From: Caryophanales bacterium UBA7642
Lineage (GTDB): Bacteria; Bacillota_I; Bacilli_A; RFN20; CAG-288
Direction of reading: 5' to 3'
Length of the DNA stretch: 12,594 bases
Assembly (NCBI GenBank): GCA_002483745.1
Contig: DLIM01000025.1
Location: 97,541 to 110,134, forward strand
In this document: positions 6,877 to 12,456 of the stretch, one piece after another
Numbering within the stretch: position 1 is the stretch's first letter
How the letters are laid out: every line of letters begins with the position of its first letter
Notes under the pieces: generated by a model
What the model was told of the DNA's origin: nothing
Seen by the model: only the letters and a program-made list of their open reading frames with translations
The model's database searches: none
Program-made: the position numbers and the translations under genes

Positions 6877-7233
6877 TTAGAAGACCAGACCAGCCTTACG
6901 GCAGGCCTCGGCCAAGGCTTTAACCTGGCCGTGATAGAGATATCCAGATCTATCAAACACAACTTCCTTGATCTTGAGATCCTTAGCCTTCTTGGCTAAG
7001 TCTTCTCCGACCTTAGTAGCTGCATCGCAGTTAGACGGATTCTCTAAGCTTAATTTGTCACTGGAAGATGAGCAAAGTGTTTTCTTGGCATCATCATCGA
7101 TGATAGCAGCATAGATAAACTTGTTGGAGCGGAAGACGGAGATTCTAGGACGGCTAGCCGTTCCAGAGATCTTAGCTCTTACTCTAATATGACGATGTTT
7201 TCTCTGAGCATTTCTGTCAAAAGTGGTATACAC
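6877..7233 (-). CDS. rplR: 50S ribosomal protein L18, GTG start
   Basis: L18 binds 5S rRNA and, with L5, forms the central protuberance. The 118-residue length is normal. Conserved parts are RKHRHIRVRAKISGTASRPR (11-30), VFRSNKFIYAAIIDD and the C-terminal FDRSGYLYHGQVKALAEACR. The start codon at 7231-7233 is GTG, the only non-ATG start in the cluster. It is fixed by AAAGGAGG with 8 nt spacing and by the family N-terminus; no in-frame ATG lies nearby. The gene begins 14 nt after rplF, and its own stop (CTAAGGAG) merges with the rpsE ribosome binding site. Confidence 0.98.
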   Translation of the reverse strand: MYTTFDRNAQRKHRHIRVRAKISGTASRPRISVFRSNKFIYAAIIDDDAKKTLCSSSSDKLSLENPSNCDAATKVGEDLAKKAKDLKIKEVVFDRSGYLYHGQVKALAEACRKAGLVF

Positions 7234-7247
7234 GTTTCTCTCCTCCT

Positions 7248-7826
7248 TTACTTAGCAGCCGGAGCAGCAGTAGTTGCAGCGCCAACAGCAGACTTCTTAG
7301 CAGACGCAGGCTGACGAAGCACGACAACTTCATTCTGGTAACGAATACCTTTGCCGTGATAACATTCAGGCTTACGTACATTACGGATCATAGCAGCCAT
7401 CTGACCGACGGCCTGTTTATCGATTCCGCTGACAGTGATGATAGACTGCTTGATAGCAATACTAACACCATTGAGAGGATGGACAACATCCTCATGGGAA
7501 TGGCCGACGTGAAGAACTAAGTCAGTTCCTCTCATCTCGCCACGATAACCGACACCCTTGATTTCAAGTGACTTGGTGAAGCCGTTTGTGACGCCTTCAA
7601 CCATATCATTAATGATAGCACGGGCAGTGCCATGATTCATCTTCATATTGATAGAATCATTTGGACGTTTGCAGATAAGCTCATTTCCCTTGGTTTCATA
7701 GGTGATATGGGGATTGAATTTAGCTGAAAGAGTACCCTTGGGTCCTTTAACAGTGACGACATTAGCATCAGTGCTAATAGTGACACCGGCAGGGATGATA
7801 ACCGGTTTTCTTCCGATTCTTGACAT
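7248..7826 (-). CDS. rplF: 50S ribosomal protein L6, with C-terminal Ala-rich tail
   Basis: L6 sits near the GTPase-associated centre and sarcin-ricin loop of the 50S. The start MSRIGRKPVIIPAGV, the mid-region MVEGVTNGFTKSLEIKGVGY and the signature block RNVRKPECYHGKGIRY (148-163) identify it. The body ends near residue 172. The last 20 residues are Ala/Ser/Lys/Thr-rich and end in ATTAAPAAK, giving 192 residues against the usual 176-182. GGAGG lies about 10 nt before the ATG, in a 14-nt gap after rpsH. The tail resembles the end of S19 from the same cluster, but with different codons. Confidence 0.98.
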   Translation of the reverse strand: MSRIGRKPVIIPAGVTISTDANVVTVKGPKGTLSAKFNPHITYETKGNELICKRPNDSINMKMNHGTARAIINDMVEGVTNGFTKSLEIKGVGYRGEMRGTDLVLHVGHSHEDVVHPLNGVSIAIKQSIITVSGIDKQAVGQMAAMIRNVRKPECYHGKGIRYQNEVVVLRQPASAKKSAVGAATTAAPAAK

Positions 7827-7840
7827 TTTTCCTTGCCTCC

Positions 7841-8242
7841 TTACCAGACGTAGCAGAGAACTTCTCCGCCAACGTTGAGCTTTCTAGCAGCCTTCTCAGT
7901 CATAACACCCTTAGAGGTGCTAACGATTGCGATGCCTAAGCCATTTAAGACCTTAGGAAGCTTATCGACCGGAACGTTTACACGTAATCCGGGCTTAGAG
8001 ATTCTCTTGATGCCGTTGATAACACGGTTACCGTGAGAATCATACTTGAGAGTAATAGTCAAAGTCTTATAGGCTTTGCCATCCTCAGTAGCGACTTTGT
8101 ATTCGGATATGAATCCTTCTTCTTTAAGGATCTTAGCGATCTGCTCGCAAGTTTTAGAAGTAGGGAGAGCGACAGTCTCAGCATGACTGAGATTGGCGTT
8201 ACGGATGCGGGTGAGCATATCAGCGATGGTATCATTAACCAT
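7841..8242 (-). CDS. rpsH: 30S ribosomal protein S8
   Basis: S8 binds the central domain of 16S rRNA early in assembly and, in E. coli, represses the spc operon by binding its mRNA. The frame is open from 8269, but the ATG at 8240-8242 is chosen. It gives MVNDTIADMLTRIRNA, the family N-terminus, and a normal 133 residues. It also has AAAGGAG about 10 nt upstream, and it avoids a start lying inside rpsN. The C-terminal half shows the S8 signature, ISTSKGVMTEKAARK-like sequence (written here as VSTSKGVMTEKAARKLNVGG), and ends VLCYVW. No leader-like S8 target structure was recognised by eye. Confidence 0.97.
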   Translation of the reverse strand: MVNDTIADMLTRIRNANLSHAETVALPTSKTCEQIAKILKEEGFISEYKVATEDGKAYKTLTITLKYDSHGNRVINGIKRISKPGLRVNVPVDKLPKVLNGLGIAIVSTSKGVMTEKAARKLNVGGEVLCYVW

Positions 8243-8262
8243 AATTTCGTTTCTCCTTTCTT

Positions 8263-8448
8263 CTACCAACTAGACTTATGCATACCAGGGATTTCGCCCT
8301 TGTAGGCCATTTCTCTTAGGCAGATACGGCAGAGTCCAAACTGGCTTAAGACGCCATGGACACGGCCACAACGAGTGCAGCGGTGATAGTTCTGGGTGGG
8401 ATGCTTCTTAGGCTTAGCACACTTAACAATTAAAGCTTTTCTTGCCAT
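8263..8448 (-). CDS. rpsN: 30S ribosomal protein S14, type Z (zinc-binding)
   Basis: S14 is in the 30S head, between S3 and S10, and is needed late in assembly. The 61-residue product is the short, zinc-containing form typical of Bacillota and Actinomycetota. It starts MARKALIVKCAKPKKHP and has zinc ligands C24 and C27 (CTRC) and C40 and C43 (CRIC), ending GEIPGMHKSSW. AGGAGG lies in the 15-nt gap after rplE, 8 nt before the ATG. Together with the zinc form of L36 it indicates the zinc-replete set of r-proteins; no zinc-free copy is present here. Confidence 0.98.
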   Translation of the reverse strand: MARKALIVKCAKPKKHPTQNYHRCTRCGRVHGVLSQFGLCRICLREMAYKGEIPGMHKSSW

Positions 8449-8463
8449 TGAATTTTCCTCCTA

Positions 8464-9075
8464 TTACTTTCTGAAAGGCATACCGAGCTTAGAAAGCAAG
8501 AAGTAAGCCTCTTTATCAGTGTTAGCGGATGTTACAATGACAACATCCATACCCTGAGTACGACCAACCTTATCATACTGAATTTCAGGGAAGATTAACT
8601 GTTCCTTGACACCAGTGGAATAATTACCACGGCCATCGAAGGAATCCTTAGAGATACCTCTAAAATCACGGACACGGGGAAGATCGATACTGATGAATTT
8701 ATCGAGGAAATCATACATTCTGACTCTTCTTAAAGTGACCTTGACGCCAACCGGGACTCCTTCACGGAGTTTGAAGTTAGCAATAGACTTCTTAGCCTTA
8801 GTAACGATAGGATGCTGACCGGAGATAGTCTCCATCTCCTTAACAGCTTCATCAACACTCTTCTCGTTAGAACCAGCCTCACCTAAACGCATATTGAGGA
8901 TGACCTTAACAATCTTCGGGCATTCAAGAATAGAAGAATACTTGAATTCCTTCATCATGGCAGGGACAATCTCATCTTGATACTTAGTCTCAAGACGGGA
9001 GATGTACTTGGCCTTCTGATTACCCTTATTGTGGGCTTTCTTAACGGACACGCCGTTTTTCTTTTCTTCAGCCAT
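8464..9075 (-). CDS. rplE: 50S ribosomal protein L5, with N-terminal extension
   Basis: L5 binds 5S rRNA in the central protuberance and touches S13 and P-site tRNA. The core starts near residue 25 (YISRLETKYQDEIVPAMMKE). It contains SGQHPIVTKAKKSIANFKLR, VRMYDFLDKFISIDLPRVRD, FDGRGNYSTGVKEQLIFPEI and the end KLGMPFRK. Total length is 203, against about 179; the excess is a Lys/Asn-rich N-terminal tail of some 24 residues. Its ATG is backed by AAGGAG 8 nt upstream, directly after the rplX stop, so the tail is expressed. NMRLGEA replaces the common NMGVGDA near residue 60. Confidence 0.98.
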   Translation of the reverse strand: MAEEKKNGVSVKKAHNKGNQKAKYISRLETKYQDEIVPAMMKEFKYSSILECPKIVKVILNMRLGEAGSNEKSVDEAVKEMETISGQHPIVTKAKKSIANFKLREGVPVGVKVTLRRVRMYDFLDKFISIDLPRVRDFRGISKDSFDGRGNYSTGVKEQLIFPEIQYDKVGRTQGMDVVIVTSANTDKEAYFLLSKLGMPFRK

Positions 9076-9086
9076 TGCTTTTCTCC

Positions 9087-9395
9087 TTACTTGATGATCA
9101 CTCCGCTAGACTTAGCGAAGCGAACTTTCTTATCGCCTTGAAGCTTATAACCGACCTTAGTAGCTTTTCCTGATTTAGGATCGACTAAGGCAACCTTAGA
9201 AACATCGATAGGTGAATTGATTTCCTTAATTTCTCCCTTAGGATTAGCCTGAGAGGGCTTAATGTGCTTCTTGTGGACGTTAACTCCATCGACGATGACC
9301 TGATGAGTCTTAGGCATAGCCTTTAAGACTTTGCCCTTCTTACCAGTATCATCTCCGCTGATTACGATAACGTTATCTCCAGTTTTGATTTTCAT
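9087..9395 (-). CDS. rplX: 50S ribosomal protein L24
   Basis: L24 nucleates 50S assembly at the 5' end of 23S rRNA and lies near the exit tunnel rim. The 102-residue length is normal. The KOW motif is at the N-terminus (KTGDNVIVISGDDTGKKGKV, 4-23), followed by VNVHKKHIKPSQANPKGEI and the C-terminal VGYKLQGDKKVRFAKSSG. A perfect AAGGAGG stands 7 nt before the ATG, in a 19-nt gap after rplN. Nothing unusual was seen. Confidence 0.99.
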   Translation of the reverse strand: MKIKTGDNVIVISGDDTGKKGKVLKAMPKTHQVIVDGVNVHKKHIKPSQANPKGEIKEINSPIDVSKVALVDPKSGKATKVGYKLQGDKKVRFAKSSGVIIK

Positions 9396-9414
9396 GATTT
9401 ATCCTCCTTAACGA

Positions 9415-9789
9415 TCAGAGAACCTCGATCGCCAACGAGACGATCTTCATGTACTTATCGCCCTTCTCACGAAGTTCACGGGCGACAGGTCCGAAGACAC
9501 GGGTACCCTTAGGAGTGCCATCTTCGTTGATGAGGACGACGGCATTATCATCGAAGCGAATGGTAGAACCATCCTTTCTCTGATAGGCCTTCTTGACTCT
9601 GACGATGACGCCCTTAACGACATCGGACTTCTTGACCTTGCCATTAGGGATAGCATCCTTAACAGCGCAGACAACGACATCTCCAACGCTAGCAGATTTA
9701 CGGAAGCTGCCGCCAAGCAAACGGAAGACCCTGACGGATCTAGCGCCTGAATTATCAGCAACCACCAAGTTAGTTTCGTTCTGAACCAT
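9415..9789 (-). CDS. rplN: 50S ribosomal protein L14
   Basis: L14 lies at the subunit interface, forms bridges to 16S rRNA helix 14 and is the docking site of silencing factor RsfS. It reads MVQNETNLVVADNSGARSV, then LLGGSFRKSASVGDVVVCAV, and RVFGPVARELREKG before the end KIVSLAIEVL. At 124 residues it matches the family (122). The ATG is 3 nt past the rpsQ stop, with GGGAGAG overlapping the rpsQ end as ribosome binding site. It stops with TGA. Confidence 0.99.
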   Translation of the reverse strand: MVQNETNLVVADNSGARSVRVFRLLGGSFRKSASVGDVVVCAVKDAIPNGKVKKSDVVKGVIVRVKKAYQRKDGSTIRFDDNAVVLINEDGTPKGTRVFGPVARELREKGDKYMKIVSLAIEVL

Positions 9790-9792
9790 GGA

Positions 9793-10077
9793 TTACTCTC
9801 CCTTCTTCACGATAGCGACTAAACGGAAACGCTTATCATGAGATAAAGGTCTGCATTCCTCGAAGAGAACAACATCTCCAACCTTGGCAACATTGTTTCT
9901 GTCGTCAACCTTGTACTTCTTACGGACTGAGACACGCTTCTTATAAATAGGATGCATCTTGTAGTTTTCAGTCTCAACAACAATAGTCTTCTCCATCTTA
10001 TCGGAGACGACTGTTCCCTGCATACGTCTCTTAGTAGAATTAGAGGCCTGGACAGCCTGTTTTTCTTCAGTAGCCAT
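9793..10077 (-). CDS. rpsQ: 30S ribosomal protein S17
   Basis: S17 is an OB-fold primary 16S rRNA-binding protein of the 30S body. The family body starts near residue 15 (STKRRMQGTVVSDKMEKTIV) and carries HPIYKKRVSVRKKYKVDD and the signature-like VGDVVLFEECRPLSHDKRFR. At 94 residues it is slightly longer than the usual 84-88 because of a short polar N-terminal head. The ribosome binding site is very strong (GGAGGAGGT), 6 nt before the ATG in a 14-nt gap after rpmC. Confidence 0.98.
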   Translation of the reverse strand: MATEEKQAVQASNSTKRRMQGTVVSDKMEKTIVVETENYKMHPIYKKRVSVRKKYKVDDRNNVAKVGDVVLFEECRPLSHDKRFRLVAIVKKGE

Positions 10078-10091
10078 ATTTGACCTCCTCC

Positions 10092-10301
10092 TTACTTAGA
10101 GCTAGCCTTGCTAGCTTTCTTACGTTCGTTTTCGACAGTAAGACATTTTGCAATGTCTTTACGGGTCTGAGTGATCTTAGATCCGTTATCCAACTGACCA
10201 GCTTTAGCCTGGAATCTTAAGGCAAGAAGATTGCTCTTAAGTTCGTAGACCTTCATAGCGAGGTCTTTGTCAGATAATTTTCTCACATCTTCAATAGTCA
10301 T
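10092..10301 (-). CDS. rpmC: 50S ribosomal protein L29
   Basis: L29 is a helical-hairpin protein by the exit tunnel, next to L23, where SRP and trigger factor dock. The 69-residue product is normal for the family: MTIEDVRKLSDKDLAMKVYE, then LKSNLLALRFQAKAGQLDN (22-40) and a basic second helix ending NERKKASKASSK. The start overlaps the rplP stop as ATGA, with GAGGAAA inside rplP about 9 nt upstream, so it is probably coupled to L16 translation. Short Lys/Ser end; nothing else unusual. Confidence 0.97.
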   Translation of the reverse strand: MTIEDVRKLSDKDLAMKVYELKSNLLALRFQAKAGQLDNGSKITQTRKDIAKCLTVENERKKASKASSK

Positions 10302-10720
10302 AATCTGGTTTCCTCGCCTTTCTTAATGACACGACTCTTCACAGAGAGCTTGTAGCCAGCCTGGTGTAAAGCTTCTTTGCAATCAGCATCCGGAACTCCG
10401 CCAATTTCGAACATGACGGTGCCCTTTTCGATGACAGCAAACCAAGCTTCAACGGTACCTTTGCCGTTACCCATACGGACCTCAGCCGGCTTCTTAGTCC
10501 AACCCAAGTAAGGGAAGACTCTGATGTAGGCTTTACCAGTCTTTTTAGTATAACGAGAGAGGACGACACGAGCTGATTCAATCTGCTTGTTAGAGATATA
10601 ACCAGCCTCAGTGGCAACTAAGCCGAAGGATCCAAAGGCGACAGTATTGCCTCTTGAAGCGGCAGCTTTGGGCCAGATAAGGTGGCTTCTACGCCACTTA
10701 GTTCTTTTAGGTTGTAACAT
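10298..10720 (-). CDS. rplP: 50S ribosomal protein L16, divergent
   Basis: L16 lies beside the peptidyl transferase centre and A-site tRNA and finishes 50S maturation. Identification rests on MLQPKRTKWRRSH (1-13), VAFGSFGLVATEAGYISNKQIESAR, KPAEVRMGNGKGTVEAW (77-93; R82 matches E. coli R81, the residue hydroxylated by RoxA) and FEIGGV. At 140 residues it is near normal. Two segments differ: residues 14-23 (LIWPKAAASR) replace a basic Gly/Arg/Lys loop that is usually HRGKMRG-like, and FPYLGWTKKP (69-78) replaces FPHKPxTKKP. AAAGGAG, embedded in the rpsC end codons, is 7 nt before the ATG. The VRMGxGKG loop is intact, so function is likely kept. Confidence 0.96.
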   Translation of the reverse strand: MLQPKRTKWRRSHLIWPKAAASRGNTVAFGSFGLVATEAGYISNKQIESARVVLSRYTKKTGKAYIRVFPYLGWTKKPAEVRMGNGKGTVEAWFAVIEKGTVMFEIGGVPDADCKEALHQAGYKLSVKSRVIKKGEETRL

Positions 10721-10722
10721 TG

Positions 10723-11544
10723 TTATTCTCCTTTCGGACTGTCAGACGGCTTAGCATCTTTGTTGGCATTAGGAGTGATAGCCGGAGTGGCAGGCTTATT
10801 GGCAGTATTAGGACGGTTATTGAAGTTACGACGATCTCCGCCTCTATTGCCGAAACGTCCACGGCCGAATCTTCCTTCTTCAGGCTTACGATCTCTGAGT
10901 TCCTTATAGTTTTCAGGAAGAGCGATCCAAACCTTGACACCGATACAGCCATAGGTAGTATGAGCATCAACTAAAGCATAATCGATAGGCTGACGAAGGG
11001 TATGAAGGGAGAGAACACCTTCACGGTATTCTTCGTATCTAGCGATTTCAGCACCACCGATACGACCCTTAGTCATAGTTTTGCAGCCAAGGGCACCAGC
11101 TCTCATAACTCTCTGAATAGCCTTCTTCTGAACGACTCTGTAGGAAGCACGTTCCTCAATCTGCTTAGCAATATCCTTAGCAACAAGGACAGCATCGAGA
11201 TCAGGGTTCTTGATTTCTACAATGGCAATCTTGATGGCATCAGCCGGCTTCTTGAGAAGCTTGACTAACTGAGTCTTGATTTCCTTGATAGTAGCAGAAT
11301 CAGTTCCAATGATGATTCCAGGGTGAGAAGCAAAGATAGTGACAGTGATGGAATTCTTGATTCTCTCAATATCGATTCTGGATAAGCCAGCATCGATCTT
11401 GTTGAGCTTAGGTTCAAGATAGGAACGGATGGCAATATCTTCCTTCAGATATAAAGAATAGGTCTTCTTATCAGCATACCAATGACTAGACCAGTCACGG
11501 TTGATTCCTAAACGTAGTCCGTTAGGATTAACTTTCTGACCCAT
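10723..11544 (-). CDS. rpsC: 30S ribosomal protein S3, long C-terminal tail, altered KH loop
   Basis: S3 forms part of the mRNA entry tunnel in the 30S head and helps unwind mRNA. It starts MGQKVNPNGLRLGINRDWSS; the KH domain is near 40-110 and the C-terminal domain is at about 115-210 (KGRIGGAEIAR, HTLRQPIDYALVDAHTTYG, GVKVWI). At 273 residues it exceeds the usual 210-235 because of a tail from about 219 that is Arg/Gly/Phe/Asn-rich, then Pro/Ala/Asn/Lys-rich. The KH GXXG loop, normally GKGG or GKKG, reads GTDS (80-83). Of the E. coli helicase residues R131, R132 and K135, the equivalents here are R136, V137 and K140. The ATG follows rplV by 3 nt with GGAGG upstream. Assignment is certain; the substitutions are unusual. 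Confidence 0.98.
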   Translation of the reverse strand: MGQKVNPNGLRLGINRDWSSHWYADKKTYSLYLKEDIAIRSYLEPKLNKIDAGLSRIDIERIKNSITVTIFASHPGIIIGTDSATIKEIKTQLVKLLKKPADAIKIAIVEIKNPDLDAVLVAKDIAKQIEERASYRVVQKKAIQRVMRAGALGCKTMTKGRIGGAEIARYEEYREGVLSLHTLRQPIDYALVDAHTTYGCIGVKVWIALPENYKELRDRKPEEGRFGRGRFGNRGGDRRNFNNRPNTANKPATPAITPNANKDAKPSDSPKGE

Positions 11545-11547
11545 AGT

Positions 11548-12054
11548 TTACTTGGCCTCCCTATTCTTTAAAGTGACATAGACATGTGACCATCTCTTAA
11601 CTAAACCGCTAGCAGAACCTTTAGCTCTAGGCATAATTCTCTTAAGTTTAGCAGCATCGTTAGCAGTGATATAAGAGACATATAAGGTGTCCTGAGGCAT
11701 ATGGAAGTTGTTAACAGCATTAGCTTCAGCGGACTGGATGAGCTTCTTGATATCGTGGGCGCAGAGCTTTTCGCAGTTGTCCAAGATAGCATAAGCTTCA
11801 TCAAGACCTTTTCCTCTAACTAGGTCAACAACTAATCTGACCTTTCTAGGGGTGACGCCATAGTTGATTAACTCAGCATGGGCTTCAGTTCTTAAGGGTT
11901 TGTCGGCTTCCTTTTTAGTAGAAGCTTTCTTTCCCTTAACTTCTTTTGCAGCTGTCTCCTTTTTAGGAGCGGCTTTTTTAGTGTCAGCTTTGACAGCTTC
12001 CTTTTTGGGAGCTTCAGCCTTGGCAGCTAATTTCTTTTCTTCATTTTCAGCCAT
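11548..12054 (-). CDS. rplV: 50S ribosomal protein L22, with Lys/Ala-rich N-terminal tail
   Basis: L22 contacts all six 23S rRNA domains, and its beta-hairpin lines the exit tunnel, where macrolides act. The core begins near residue 54: RTEAHAELINYGVTPRKVRL, then VVDLVRGKGLDEAYAIL, SAEANAVNNF and the hairpin/end region RIMPRAKGSASGLVKRWSH. At 168 residues it is far longer than the usual 110-115. The first 53 residues are almost only Lys, Ala, Glu, Pro and Thr (KAEAPKKEAVKAD and similar), probably disordered. The ATG follows the rpsS stop with AAGGAG 8 nt upstream, and no closer-fitting start exists. No typical macrolide-resistance change can be called by eye. Confidence 0.97.
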   Translation of the reverse strand: MAENEEKKLAAKAEAPKKEAVKADTKKAAPKKETAAKEVKGKKASTKKEADKPLRTEAHAELINYGVTPRKVRLVVDLVRGKGLDEAYAILDNCEKLCAHDIKKLIQSAEANAVNNFHMPQDTLYVSYITANDAAKLKRIMPRAKGSASGLVKRWSHVYVTLKNREAK

Positions 12055-12066
12055 GATTCAATCTCC

Positions 12067-12438
12067 TTACTTTTTGGCAGCAGGTGCGGCAGCAGCGGCA
12101 GTAGTAGCCTTAACAGCTGTTCCAGCAGCAACCGGAGTTCCAACTGTACCAGTAGGTGCAGTCTCAGTAGTTACATCGGTACCAGAACGATGGTGAGTGA
12201 AGGTACGGGTGAAAACGAACTCGCCAAGCTTGTGTCCGACCATATCTTCAGTGACATAGACCGGAACAAAGGCACGGCCGTTATGAACAGAAATAGTATG
12301 TTCGATGAACTCAGGGAATATCGTAGAACGTCTAGACCAGGTCTTGATGACCTCTTTCTTACCAGCCTTATTCTGCTCCTGAACTCTCTTGAGGAGCTTA
12401 GGATCGCAGTAAGGACCTTTTTTAAGACTTCTTGACAT
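12067..12438 (-). CDS. rpsS: 30S ribosomal protein S19, with Thr/Ala-rich C-terminal tail
   Basis: S19 sits at the top of the 30S head, pairs with S13 and approaches the A site and L5 bridge. It begins MSRSLKKGPYCDPKLLKRV and has the signature IKTWSRRSTIFPEFIEHTIS (31-50) and EDMVGHKLGEFVFTRTF (64-80). The core ends near residue 88. The remaining 35 residues are Thr, Ala, Gly, Val and Pro, ending in a five-Ala run and APAAKK, for 123 residues against the usual 88-95. GGAGGAG stands 9 nt before the ATG, in the 18-nt gap after rplB. The tail is in frame and ends in TAA, so it is part of the gene. Confidence 0.98.
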   Translation of the reverse strand: MSRSLKKGPYCDPKLLKRVQEQNKAGKKEVIKTWSRRSTIFPEFIEHTISVHNGRAFVPVYVTEDMVGHKLGEFVFTRTFTHHRSGTDVTTETAPTGTVGTPVAAGTAVKATTAAAAAPAAKK

Positions 12439-12456
12439 GTGTCATTCTCCTCCAGT

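Noticed and set aside
8243..8269. Longer N-terminus for S8 starting at 8269
   Set aside because: The start lies inside rpsN, lacks a good ribosome binding site and adds nine residues before the family start MVNDTIADML, which has AAAGGAG upstream.
11896..12054. Lys/Ala-rich repeat in the L22 head as a DNA tandem repeat or frameshift artefact
   Set aside because: The codons vary and there is no exact repeat unit; the frame is open from a good ribosome binding site into the L22 core.
11864..12196. Plus-strand ORF of 110 codons resembling a membrane protein
   Set aside because: It is the antisense of the L22 head and S19 tail, whose Lys/Ala/Thr codons reverse to hydrophobic residues.
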